Shown: positions 1 through 7,951 of the stretch, one piece after another
Layout of the letters: each line of letters begins with the position of its first letter
How positions within the stretch are numbered: position 1 is the stretch's first letter
From: JAOUEA01 sp031364965
GTDB taxonomy: Bacteria > Actinomycetota > UBA4738 > HRBIN12
Assembly: GCA_031364965.1 (NCBI GenBank)
Contig: JANLXF010000155.1
Location: forward strand, 1 to 9,237
Length of the DNA stretch: 9,237 nucleotides
Reading direction: 5' to 3'
Translations under genes and position numbers: made by a program
The notes under the pieces: generated by a model
What the model saw: only the letters and a program-made list of their open reading frames with translations
Told to the model about the DNA's origin: nothing
The model's database searches: none

Positions 1-1
1 G

Positions 2-247
2 ACGAGCGACGTCGAGGCCGCCGGACGCGAGAAGCTCCGGCGCAAGGGCTTGGACCTGCTGGTGGCCAACGAAGTCGGACGCGAGGGAACCGGCTTCGCC
101 GCCGACACGAACACCGCGGCGATCGTGGCGGCCGACGGCGACGACGTGGCGATGCGCGCATGGACCAAGCCCGACCTGGCCGCCGCGCTGATCGATCGTG
201 TCGTTCGGCTCCTCGGCCCCGCTGACGCGCCCTTGGCGGCCGATTAG
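2..247 (+). CDS. coaBC: Phosphopantothenoylcysteine decarboxylase / phosphopantothenate-cysteine ligase, C-terminal fragment
   Basis: The frame is open from the window edge to a TAG at 245-247, giving 81 residues of a protein that begins outside the window. The visible part fits the end of the CoaB (ligase) half of the bifunctional Dfp/CoaBC enzyme. That half joins cysteine to 4'-phosphopantothenate in coenzyme A synthesis in the cytoplasm. The diagnostic stretch is an early K-x-K-G-x-D segment followed by LVANEV, then GTGFAADTN and an AAIVAADG strand, which is the conserved 'D-x-x-x-x-N-x-x' to 'G-F-x-x-x-x-N' block near the CoaB C-terminus. The CoaC flavin domain is not in the window. Immediate linkage to metK is the usual actinobacterial order (dfp-metK in Mycobacterium), which supports the call. 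The TTG at 50 is internal and not a start. Confidence 0.88.
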   Translation, partial: TSDVEAAGREKLRRKGLDLLVANEVGREGTGFAADTNTAAIVAADGDDVAMRAWTKPDLAAALIDRVVRLLGPADAPLAAD

Positions 248-250
248 ACT
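245..250 (+). promoter_or_regulatory. Possible -10 element for metK overlapping the coaBC stop codon
   Basis: TAGACT fits the TANNNT pattern of a sigma-70-type -10 hexamer and uses the coaBC TAG stop as its first three bases. It lies 10 nt before the metK ATG, so transcription would start at about 256-258 and leave a 3-5 nt leader. No -35 element is evident, and the match could be chance in a stop-codon context. Confidence 0.3.
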
Positions 251-260
251 CCGCGACATC

Positions 261-1451
<1,191 letters not shown>

Positions 1452-1467
1452 GGCCCTCGCCGGGCCC

Positions 1468-3234
1468 GTCGCGGTCTGCGTCGACCGGCCGATCCTGTCC
1501 CTCGACAGGCCCTTCACCTACGAGCTCGCATCCGACCTCGGCGCTGGCATGGGATCCCTCGTGCAGGTGCCGTTCCACGGCCGGCCGGTCCGTGGCTGGG
1601 TGCTCGGTGCCACCGACGACCTGCCGAAGCGGATGCTGGCGGTCACCAAGGCGGTGTCGCCCGAGCGCGTCTTCGACGAACGCCTGCTCGAGCTCGCGCG
1701 CTGGATGAGCGAACGCTACGTGGCCCCGCTCGCCGCCGTGCTGGGGCGGCTCGCGCCCCCACGGGTCGCCGCCGAAGAGGGTCTCGAGCGTGGGCACCCC
1801 GCGGCCGTGCACGGGCCGCCGACCACCCCCGCGGTGCTCGCCTCCTACCGCGGCGGCCCCGAGTTGCTCGCGGTCGCGAGGAGGGGTGGGTTCTCACCGG
1901 CGATCCTGCGCCCCGCCCCCGAAGACGAGGTGGCGGCCACGGTCGAGCTCGTGGCGTCCACGCTCGCGGGCGGACGCCGAGCGATCGTGGTGGTGCCCGA
2001 GGCGGTGCCCGTTCCTGCCACGGCCACGGCCCTCGTCGATGCCTTCGGTGACCGCGTGGCGTGCTACCTGGGAGGGTCGAAGCGCGCCCGGTACGCGATG
2101 TGGCTCGATATCGCGGCCGGCCGGTTCGACGTCGTGGTCGGGACACGCCCCACGGTGTTCGCGCGCCTGCCGCACCTCGGCTCGATCGTGGTCTCGCGGG
2201 AGTCGCACCCGGCGCACCGTGAAGACCGGGCGCCGTACTACCACGTGCGGGATGTCGCGCTCGCTCGCGCGCGGCTCGCCGGACTGACGGTCGCGATGAG
2301 CGCGATCTGTCCCTCGTCGGAGGCAGCGGCATCGGGCGTGCCCGACGTGACGCCTCCGGGTCGCCGGTGGGTACCGGTCGAGGTGGTCAAGCCCGGCCCC
2401 GAGGGCCGCGCGCCACGGCTGGTGCAGCATCTACGGACGGCGCGACGCGGGTTCATCTTCTCTCCGCTGCCGGGCTACGGGATGGCCGCCGTCTGCCGCA
2501 CGTGTGGTGAGCCGGCCGCGTGTGCGGCCTGCGGCGGTCTGCTGCGCGCCGAGGAGGGCCGGATCCGGTGCGTCGTCTGTGAGGCGCCCGGCCGGTGCCG
2601 CAACTGCGGCGCGACGTCGTTCGGGATCCGTCGCGGCGGCCAGGAGCGGGTGGAGGAGTGGGCGACGCGGGTCACCGACGTGCGCGTGACACGCCTCGGA
2701 TCCGGCGATGCGCCAAGGCTTCCGGGGGCGCGCGAGATCGTCATCGGTGGCCCCGACGACGTCCGCGATCTCGGACCGGGCGGGCTCGACCTCGTGGCGG
2801 TCCTCGACGCCGACCTCGCGGAGCGGCGACCCGGCATCGCCGCGCGCGAGCGTGCGGTGACGACCTGGATGGAGGCGATCGCGTGGGCGCGCCCGGGTGG
2901 GCGCGCCATCGTGCAGGCCTCGCGGGCGAACGACCCCGCCGTGCAGGCACTCGTCCAAGGCTCCCCGCGCCGGTTCCACGCCGACGAGGCCCGGCGCCGG
3001 CAGGAGGCCGGGTTCCCGGTCGGCAGCGCGGTCTTCCGCGTGGCCGGGCGCCCCGGGTTCGAGGCCGAGCTCGCGCGCTTCGAGCCGAGCGCACTCCTCG
3101 TCTCTGCGCTGGGGGAGCAGACGGTATGCTTGCTCGCGCTCGACCATCGGCGGGTGCCCGAGTTCGGCCGCGCGATCCGAGAGATGGCGGCCGCGGATCT
3201 CGTGACGCGCGTCGAAGCCGAGCCGCACCTGTGA
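1468..3234 (+). CDS. priA: PriA-like primosomal protein N', helicase-inactive actinobacterial type; start codon uncertain
   Basis: This is a homologue of the replication-restart protein PriA, which binds stalled forks. The reading frame shows PriA similarity from about codon 1468 (VAVCVDRPILSLDRPFTYEL, then VQVPFHGRPVRGWVLG), which is the 3'-binding domain. Eight cysteines in four CxxC pairs (residues about 343/346, 352/355, 368/371, 377/380) match the PriA two-zinc module. The helicase ATP site has decayed: no GxGKT is seen near residues 110-140, and the DEEH box is replaced by SRESH (243-247). This loss is known for actinobacterial PriA-like proteins such as that of M. tuberculosis. The conserved N-terminus has no in-frame ATG, GTG or TTG. 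The first standard start is ATG 1549, which would remove most of the first strands. Position 1468 (GTC) is my estimate from alignment. The frame is open upstream to a TGA at 1234-1236. It lies just after the metK stop. Confidence 0.85.
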   Translation, partial: VAVCVDRPILSLDRPFTYELASDLGAGMGSLVQVPFHGRPVRGWVLGATDDLPKRMLAVTKAVSPERVFDERLLELARWMSERYVAPLAAVLGRLAPPRVAAEEGLERGHPAAVHGPPTTPAVLASYRGGPELLAVARRGGFSPAILRPAPEDEVAATVELVASTLAGGRRAIVVVPEAVPVPATATALVDAFGDRVACYLGGSKRARYAMWLDIAAGRFDVVVGTRPTVFARLPHLGSIVVSRESHPAHREDRAPYYHVRDVALARARLAGLTVAMSAICPSSEAAASGVPDVTPPGRRWVPVEVVKPGPEGRAPRLVQHLRTARRGFIFSPLPGYGMAAVCRTCGEPAACAACGGLLRAEEGRIRCVVCEAPGRCRNCGATSFGIRRGGQERVEEWATRVTDVRVTRLGSGDAPRLPGAREIVIGGPDDVRDLGPGGLDLVAVLDADLAERRPGIAARERAVTTWMEAIAWARPGGRAIVQASRANDPAVQALVQGSPRRFHADEARRRQEAGFPVGSAVFRVAGRPGFEAELARFEPSALLVSALGEQTVCLLALDHRRVPEFGRAIREMAAADLVTRVEAEPHL

Positions 3235-3268
3235 GCCGACGACCGTCTCGACCCGAAAGCCGCGACCC

Positions 3269-3856
3269 GTGATCTTGCCCATCCGCATCCTCGGCGACCC
3301 GGTCCTCAAGACCCCGGCCAAGCCCGTCACCACCTTCGATCGGAAGCTCCGCTCGCTCGCGGAGGAGATGGTGGAAACGATGTACGACGCCCCCGGGGTC
3401 GGCCTCGCCGGTCCGCAGGTCGGTCTGTCGATGCGGCTGTTCGTCTTCGACGACGGGGAAACCGGACCGCTGTTCATGGCCAATCCCGAGCTCTCCAACG
3501 CCTCCGGAGAGACGGCGATCGACGAAGGCTGCCTCTCGATCCCGGGTCCGTTCTACCCCACGATCCGGTACGAGCGGATCACGTGCCGCGGCCTCGACAT
3601 CGACGGTCGGCCCTTCGAGATCACCGGCGAGGGGTTGCTGGCGCGGATCTTCCAGCACGAGACCGATCACCTCGACGGCCGCCTGTACATCGACCGGCTC
3701 GACGACGAGGGCCGGCGGTCGGTGCTCGCCGAACTGCGGCGGCTGGAGCTGGGGGTCGAGGAGCCGAGGAAGCGTCGCATCCTTCGCCCGGGCGCCGAGG
3801 CCGGCGACCCGGATGGGCACGCCGCTGCCGAGGCGGACGGCCACGCCGACGTCTGA
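3269..3856 (+). CDS. def: Peptide deformylase
   Basis: Peptide deformylase removes the N-formyl group from the first methionine of new proteins at the ribosome, using a metal (usually Fe2+) in the active site. All three family motifs are present: motif 1 as GVGLAGPQ (residues 43-50; G48 replaces the common alanine), motif 2 EGCLSIP (86-92) with metal ligand C88, and motif 3 QHETDHLDG with metal ligands H130 and H134 and catalytic E131. The 195-residue length fits the family; the last 25 or so residues are an Asp/His/Ala-rich tail that looks disordered. The GTG at 3269 gives the expected ILPIRILGDPVLK N-terminus. No convincing Shine-Dalgarno precedes it. It follows priA by 34 nt and precedes fmt by 22 nt. 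The def-fmt pairing is common in bacteria because the two enzymes act at opposite ends of the formyl-methionine cycle. Confidence 0.96.
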   Translation: MILPIRILGDPVLKTPAKPVTTFDRKLRSLAEEMVETMYDAPGVGLAGPQVGLSMRLFVFDDGETGPLFMANPELSNASGETAIDEGCLSIPGPFYPTIRYERITCRGLDIDGRPFEITGEGLLARIFQHETDHLDGRLYIDRLDDEGRRSVLAELRRLELGVEEPRKRRILRPGAEAGDPDGHAAAEADGHADV

Positions 3857-3866
3857 ACCCGCCGTC

Positions 3867-3872
3867 TATCCT
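3867..3872 (+). promoter_or_regulatory. -10 element of a likely leaderless promoter for fmt
   Basis: TATCCT lies in the 22-nt gap after def, exactly 6 nt before the fmt ATG. That places the expected transcription start at or next to the A of the start codon, the arrangement of leaderless mRNAs that are common in Actinomycetota. No Shine-Dalgarno is present and no -35 match is visible. Confidence 0.55.
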
Positions 3873-3878
3873 CGCCGC

Positions 3879-4832
3879 ATGACGCCCCTGCGCATCGCCT
3901 TCCTCGGGAACGACCCCTGGTCGGTGCCGCCGCTGGAGGCGTTGGCCGCGTCGAAGGCGATCGATGTCGCCCTGGTCGTCACGAATCCCCCGCGGCCGGC
4001 CGGGCGTGGCTCGAAGCTCCGGCCGACCACGGTAGCCGAGGCCGCCCGTGCGGCCGGGCTGCCGCTCCTGGAGACGGCGGGGGTCAGATCGGGCGAGGGA
4101 CTCGAGGCGCTCGGAGCGATCGCGCCCGACTCGATCGTGGTTGTGGCCTACGGCGAGCTCCTGATCGCCGACGTGCTCGACCTGCCTCGGCTCGGCTGCG
4201 TGAACCTGCACTTCTCGCTGTTGCCGCGCTGGCGCGGTGCCGCGCCGGTGCAGCGCGCGATCCTCGGAGGCGACGCCGCCACCGGCGTGAGCGTGATGCT
4301 GATGGACGAGGGGCTCGACACCGGCCCGCTCCTCGCGACGCGCGAGGAGCCGATCGGCCCGCAGGACGATGCCGGCGGCCTCGGAGAGCGGCTCGCGCGG
4401 GTCGGCGGGGCGCTGCTGGTCGAGACCTTGCCGCGGCTGGCGGCGGGCGAGGTCGAGCCGATGTCGCAAGACGCTGAAGGGGCGACGTACGCCGCGAAGT
4501 TCGTGCCGGAGGAACGCGAGCTCGACTGGACGGGGTCGGTCTTCGAACTCGACCGGCGGATCCGTGCCCTCGTACCCGAGCCCGGCGCGAGGACGAGGTT
4601 TCGCGGCGAAGCGCTGAAGATCCTCCGATCGAGGCCCTCGGAGATCGGCGACATGCTGAGTGCCATCCCGCAACCGGGAGAGGTCCGGGTGCACGGGGAT
4701 GGCGTCGTCCGCGTGGGGACGGGCGAGGGATCCCTCGATCTCCTCGAGGTCGCACCCGCTGGCCGCAGACGCATGGACGCCGCCGCCTGGGCGCGCGGCG
4801 CACGGATCGAGCCCGGCGAGCGCCTCGGGTGA
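3879..4832 (+). CDS. fmt: Methionyl-tRNA formyltransferase
   Basis: Fmt transfers a formyl group from 10-formyltetrahydrofolate to the methionine on initiator tRNA, so that translation can start with formyl-methionine. The N-terminal formyltransferase fold begins with RIAFLGNDPWSVPPLEAL. The catalytic triad is visible with family spacing: N109 and H111 in VNLHFSLLPRWRGAAP, and D147 in GLDTGPLL, matching N106, H108 and D144 of the E. coli enzyme. The C-terminal tRNA-binding domain ends with a GRRRMDAAAWARG segment typical of the family. The product is 317 residues, normal length. I chose ATG 3879 because upstream residues in this frame do not resemble Fmt. The stop overlaps the GTG of rsmB by 4 nt (GTGA), implying translational coupling. 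Adjacent def supplies the opposing deformylase. Confidence 0.97.
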   Translation: MTPLRIAFLGNDPWSVPPLEALAASKAIDVALVVTNPPRPAGRGSKLRPTTVAEAARAAGLPLLETAGVRSGEGLEALGAIAPDSIVVVAYGELLIADVLDLPRLGCVNLHFSLLPRWRGAAPVQRAILGGDAATGVSVMLMDEGLDTGPLLATREEPIGPQDDAGGLGERLARVGGALLVETLPRLAAGEVEPMSQDAEGATYAAKFVPEERELDWTGSVFELDRRIRALVPEPGARTRFRGEALKILRSRPSEIGDMLSAIPQPGEVRVHGDGVVRVGTGEGSLDLLEVAPAGRRRMDAAAWARGARIEPGERLG

Positions 4833-6118
4833 CGCCGACCCTCTCGGCCCGCGCCGTCGCGTTCGCCGCCGTCCGTCGCGTGGTCGAGTCCGGCGGCTAC
4901 TCCACGATCGTCGTGCCGAACGCCCTCGCGAAGTCCTCGCTCGACGTGCGCGACCGGGCGTTCGCCGCCGATCTCGCGTACGGCACGATCCGCAGGCTCC
5001 GCTCGCTCGACTGGGCGATCGAGCAGCGGTCGTCACGTCCGGTCGCGCGGATGAGCTCCGTCGCGCGCGACGTCTTGCGCCTGGGTGCGTACCAGCTCCT
5101 GTTCACCGGTGCGGCCCAGCACGCGGCGGTCGGCGAGACCGTCTCGCTCGCGGCCCCGAAGGAGCGCGGCTTCGTGAACGCCGTCTTGCGAAAGCTGGCG
5201 AGCGACCCGCCGGCCTGGCCCGCGGGCGACACCGACGCCGACATCGCGGTGCGGACGGGCATGCATCCGTGGGCCGTGACGGAGCTGCGCCGGCTCGTCG
5301 GCGACGAGACCTCGGCGGCCGCCGGGGCGCTGGCCTCCCACGGTCTGTTGTGCGTGCGCGCGAACACGCGCCTGACGACGGTCGAGGCCCTCGAGACCGA
5401 CCTTGCGGCCGCGGGCCGGACCGTGACTCGCACCCCGCTCGACCCGACGTGCCTGCTGGTGGACGGCGGGGATCCGGCCGGCTTCCCCGGGTTCGCCGAA
5501 GGCCGGTTCGCGATCCAGGACCAGGCCTCCGCGTTCGTCGTGCGCGCGCTCGACCCACAGCCCGGCGAGCGGATCCTGGACGCGTGCGCGGCGCCCGGAG
5601 GCAAAGCGCACTACGCGGCCGGTCTCGTGGGCGACGAGGGACTCGTCGTGGCAGCCGACCTCCATCCGCAGCGGACGGCGATGATCCGCCGGGGAGCGGA
5701 CCGTCTGCGGGTTCGCGTGGCCACGCTCGCCCACGACGCGGTCTCGCCCGCGTTGCGGGGAACGTTCGACCGCGTGCTCGTTGACGCCCCGTGCAGCGGG
5801 ATCGGCTCCGCGCGCCGCCGCCCCGAGCTCCTGTGGCGGCCCCGGAAGGAGGCGATCAGCCAGCTCGCCCGGCTGCAGGTCGCCATCGCCTCGGCGTCCG
5901 CCGACCTGCTGCGGCCGGGCGGGCGGCTCGTGTACTCCGTCTGCACCTTCCCTCGGGCCGAGACCGATGCGGCCTGCGATGCGATCCTCCGCCATCGGCC
6001 CGACCTCGTGCCGATCGAGATCGAGGGGCCCGAGGGCCCGGCGGTGCGCCTCCGGATCTGGCCGCACCGTCACGGGGCCGACGGGATGTTCGTGGCCGCG
6101 TTCGAGCGGCGGAGCTGA
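4829..6118 (+). CDS. rsmB: 16S rRNA (cytosine-967-C5)-methyltransferase, RsmB/Sun family
   Basis: RsmB methylates a cytosine of 16S rRNA (C967 in E. coli numbering) with S-adenosylmethionine. The first 130 or so residues form the NusB-like RNA-binding domain (ARAVAFAAVRRV at the start, FVNAVLRKL near its end). The C-terminal Rossmann methyltransferase carries the SAM motif DACAAPGGK at 251-259. Both functional cysteines are in place: C322 in DAPCSGIG and C372 in YSVCTF. The GADGMFVAAF tail is the usual family ending. The length is 429 residues, the same as E. coli RsmB. Initiation is at a GTG overlapping the fmt stop codon. This matches the fmt-fmu order of Mycobacterium. The neighbouring metK supplies its methyl donor. 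The exact target nucleotide in this organism is inferred from family membership only. Confidence 0.94.
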   Translation: MTPTLSARAVAFAAVRRVVESGGYSTIVVPNALAKSSLDVRDRAFAADLAYGTIRRLRSLDWAIEQRSSRPVARMSSVARDVLRLGAYQLLFTGAAQHAAVGETVSLAAPKERGFVNAVLRKLASDPPAWPAGDTDADIAVRTGMHPWAVTELRRLVGDETSAAAGALASHGLLCVRANTRLTTVEALETDLAAAGRTVTRTPLDPTCLLVDGGDPAGFPGFAEGRFAIQDQASAFVVRALDPQPGERILDACAAPGGKAHYAAGLVGDEGLVVAADLHPQRTAMIRRGADRLRVRVATLAHDAVSPALRGTFDRVLVDAPCSGIGSARRRPELLWRPRKEAISQLARLQVAIASASADLLRPGGRLVYSVCTFPRAETDAACDAILRHRPDLVPIEIEGPEGPAVRLRIWPHRHGADGMFVAAFERRS

Positions 6119-6142
6119 GGCCGGCCCCGCAACGCCGCCGGG

Positions 6143-6148
6143 TACGAT
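6143..6148 (+). promoter_or_regulatory. -10 element of a likely leaderless promoter for rpe
   Basis: TACGAT sits in the 37-nt gap after rsmB, with 7 nt between it and the rpe GTG. The predicted transcription start therefore coincides with the start codon. There is no ribosome binding site before this GTG, which agrees with leaderless translation. No -35 match is seen. Confidence 0.55.
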
Positions 6149-6155
6149 ACGCACC

Positions 6156-6818
6156 GTGGGCGCGCTCTCCGCATCGATCCTCTCGGCCGATCTGGCCTAC
6201 CTCGCCGATCAGGTCAAGCTCGTGGAGATGCATGCCGAGACCATCCATATCGACATCATGGATGGACATTTCGTACCGCCCATCGCGCTGGGAACGGTGG
6301 TGGTCGCCTCGTTGCGGCCCCATACGGCCCGGACGCTCCACGGCCACCTGATGGTGGACGCTCCCGAGTCGTTCTTCGAGGAGCTCGCCCAGGCGGGTCT
6401 CGACGTCGTGTCGTTCCACCACGAAGCCGTCGGCGACCCCGCTCCCTCCATCGCTAAGGCCCGGGCCGCCGGCATGCGCGTGGGGATGACCCTCAACATG
6501 GAGACCGCCGTCGACGAGGTGTTCCCGTATCTGGATCAGCTCGACGACGTGATGCTGATGAGCATCCGCCCCGGGTGGTCGGGCCAGGTGCTCAACCCCG
6601 AGGTCTACCCGCGGCTCGAGGCGGTCCGCACCGAGGTCGATCGCCGCGGCTTGTCCGTCGACGTCGAGATCGACGGCGGCGTGAAGGTCGACAACGCCCA
6701 GGCCGCCGTCGACGCCGGGGCGACCGTGCTGATCTCGGCCTCCGGGATCTTCCAGGCGCCCGACCCCGCCGCCGCCGCCGCGACGATGGCCGCGATCGCA
6801 AGGGGAGAGGCAGCGTGA
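6156..6818 (+). CDS. rpe: Ribulose-phosphate 3-epimerase
   Basis: Rpe interconverts ribulose 5-phosphate and xylulose 5-phosphate in the pentose phosphate pathway; ribulose 5-phosphate is also a precursor of riboflavin. The 220-residue TIM barrel starts with ALSASILSADLAYL. Metal and catalytic residues are present: H31 and D33 in IHIDIMDGHFVPP, H64 in GHLMV, and D173 in VEIDGGVKVDNA. The phosphate-loop strand reads MSIRPGWSGQ (135-144), where families usually have MSVNPGFGGQ or MTVEPGFGGQ, so R138 and S142 are unusual but the P-G and G-Q framework is kept. GTG 6156 is chosen because the family N-terminus begins there; upstream codons in this frame lie within rsmB. The rpe stop overlaps the next ATG (TGATG). 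The position between rsmB and ribD is the actinobacterial norm. Confidence 0.95.
   Translation: MGALSASILSADLAYLADQVKLVEMHAETIHIDIMDGHFVPPIALGTVVVASLRPHTARTLHGHLMVDAPESFFEELAQAGLDVVSFHHEAVGDPAPSIAKARAAGMRVGMTLNMETAVDEVFPYLDQLDDVMLMSIRPGWSGQVLNPEVYPRLEAVRTEVDRRGLSVDVEIDGGVKVDNAQAAVDAGATVLISASGIFQAPDPAAAAATMAAIARGEAA
6800..6810 (+). promoter_or_regulatory. Strong ribosome binding site for the response regulator gene
   Basis: A purine-rich AAGGGGAGAGG lies inside the 3' end of rpe, 7 nt before the ATG at 6818. It is one of the best Shine-Dalgarno sequences in the window and supports this start over upstream in-frame codons. Together with the TGATG stop-start overlap it predicts translation coupled to rpe. 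Confidence 0.6.
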
Positions 6819-7747
6819 TGGCCGAGCAGATCCTCGTGGTCGACGACGATCCGGATATCGCGCGCTTCGTCGAGGTGAACCTTCGCTCGGCCGGCTACGA
6901 CGTGGCCGTGGCCGGTGACGGCGAAGAGGCGCTCGAGAAGGCCGGCGACCTGCGGCCTGATCTGGTGCTGCTCGACGTGATGATGCCGCGGATCGACGGG
7001 TTCGAGGTGGCGCAGCGGCTCCGCAAGAACCCCCAGACGGCGAACACCTCGATCATCATGCTCACCGCGAAGGCCTTGTCGGCCGACAAGGTGACCGGCC
7101 TGCAGGCAGGGGCCGACGACTACATCATCAAGCCGTTCGACCCGATCGAGCTGCTGGCGCGCGTGAAGGGAACCCTGCGCCGCGCCAAGGAGATGCGGAA
7201 CCTCTCGCCCCTCACCGGGCTCCCGGGCAACATCCGGATCCAAGAAGAGATCGAGCGGCAGGTCCGGGAAGGCCGTCCCTTCGCCGTCCTCTATAGCGAC
7301 CTCGACAACTTCAAGACCTACAACGACCAGAAGGGCTTCGTCCGGGGCGACCGGCTGATCCAGGCGACGGCCAGGATCATCCAGGACGCCGTCGTCGCCG
7401 GCGGGGGGGCCGAGGGGTTCGTCGGCCACGTGGGCGGCGACGACTTCGTCGCCATCGTGGACCCGGACGCGGCCGAGGAGGTCGCCCGCTCGATCTGCGA
7501 GCGGTTCGACGCGGCCCGGCTCGAGTTCTACGACCCCGAGGATCTCGCCCGCGGATTCGTCCGCATGGAAGATCGAAAGGGCGTGCTACAGGACATCCCG
7601 CTCGTGGGGGTCTCCGTCGGCATCGCGAGCAGCTCCCGCCGGGCGTTCGCCCACTACGGCGAGGCGGTCGCCGTGGCGACCGAGATGAAGCAGTTCGCCA
7701 AGCGCGAGCCCGGCAGCACTTACGCGATCGACCAGCGCACCGCCTGA
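6818..7747 (+). CDS. Response regulator with REC domain and GGDDF-type GGDEF domain
   Basis: The 309-residue protein begins with a phosphoreceiver (REC) domain at about 3-122. It has the acidic pocket D9-D11, phospho-acceptor D53 in LLDVMMP, switch residue T83 in LTAKA, and K105-P106 in YIIKPF. The rest (about 130-309) resembles a GGDEF domain: LTGLPGN, then SDLDNFKTYND with likely metal-binding D161, then FVGHVGGDDF with the signature at 206-210, then a GVSVGIAS strand. The signature reads GGDDF instead of GGDEF. The usual arginine just before it is absent, and no RxxD inhibitory site precedes it. Diguanylate cyclase activity is therefore uncertain; the domain may be inactive or a nucleotide sensor. 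LTGLPGN with FxGHxGGDDF looks like a recurring subfamily to me, from memory. No partner histidine kinase is in the window. The gene overlaps rpe by 1 nt. Confidence 0.9.
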   Translation: MAEQILVVDDDPDIARFVEVNLRSAGYDVAVAGDGEEALEKAGDLRPDLVLLDVMMPRIDGFEVAQRLRKNPQTANTSIIMLTAKALSADKVTGLQAGADDYIIKPFDPIELLARVKGTLRRAKEMRNLSPLTGLPGNIRIQEEIERQVREGRPFAVLYSDLDNFKTYNDQKGFVRGDRLIQATARIIQDAVVAGGGAEGFVGHVGGDDFVAIVDPDAAEEVARSICERFDAARLEFYDPEDLARGFVRMEDRKGVLQDIPLVGVSVGIASSSRRAFAHYGEAVAVATEMKQFAKREPGSTYAIDQRTA

Positions 7748-7779
7748 GTCCGGCCGCTCACACCCGCAGAGGTTCCGAT

Positions 7780-7798
7780 GGTCCCGGCTCCGGGCACC
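7780..7798 (+). other. Short GC-rich hairpin between the response regulator gene and the riboflavin leader
   Basis: GGT-CCCG pairs with CGGG-ACC around a GCTC loop, with one bulged C. It lies 32 nt after the response regulator stop codon and just before the TATACT -10 sequence. It has no downstream T-run, so a terminator role is weak; random GC-rich sequence often folds like this. Confidence 0.22.
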
Positions 7799-7802
7799 GC
7801 CG

Positions 7803-7808
7803 TATACT
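7803..7808 (+). promoter_or_regulatory. -10 element for the riboflavin (rib) transcript
   Basis: TATACT is close to the TATAAT consensus and is an AT-rich island in GC-rich sequence. It stands about 15 nt before the first pair of the FMN riboswitch, so transcription starting near 7814-7816 would place the aptamer at the 5' end of the mRNA. No clear -35 hexamer is visible. Confidence 0.65.
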
Positions 7809-7822
7809 CGAACCAGATATCA

Positions 7823-7951
7823 GCCTGTTTCCGGGGCGGGGTGCGATTCCCCACCGGCGGTGACAGTCCGCGACCCCACGGCAGCCAGCCGCGGGTGGAC
7901 CCGGTGGAACTCCGGGACCGACCGTGAAAGTCGGGATGAGAGGAGACGGGC
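7823..7951 (+). ncRNA. FMN riboswitch (RFN element)
   Basis: The aptamer senses flavin mononucleotide and usually represses riboflavin genes. The closing helix P1 pairs GCCTGTTTCC (7823-7832) with GGAGACGGGC (7942-7951), ten consecutive pairs including two G-U. The core then follows the RFN consensus: GGGGCGGGGTG with ATTCCCCACCGGCGGTGACAG (P2 and the P3 start, 7833-7866), CCGC closing P3, a variable P4 hairpin around GGCAGCCAGCC, P5 as CCCGG (7900-7904) with CCGGG (7912-7916), P6 as CCGAC (7918-7922) with GTCGG (7930-7934), and the conserved GGATGAGAGGAGA end. The position directly ahead of ribD and ribE fits its role. Confidence 0.96.

Noticed and set aside
198..260. Upstream GTG extension of metK
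   Set aside because: The 21 added residues do not resemble MetK and would overlap coaBC by 50 nt; the ATG at 261 matches the family N-terminus.
3621..6154. Two long minus-strand open frames (3621-5036 and 5033-6154) opposite fmt and rsmB
   Set aside because: Their products are Arg/Pro/Ala/Gly-rich with no family motifs, and the + strand genes have complete catalytic motifs. Such frames are expected in GC-rich coding DNA.
7780..7798. Intrinsic terminator after the response regulator gene
   Set aside because: The hairpin is short with one bulge and has no following T-run, so it was listed only as a weak hairpin.
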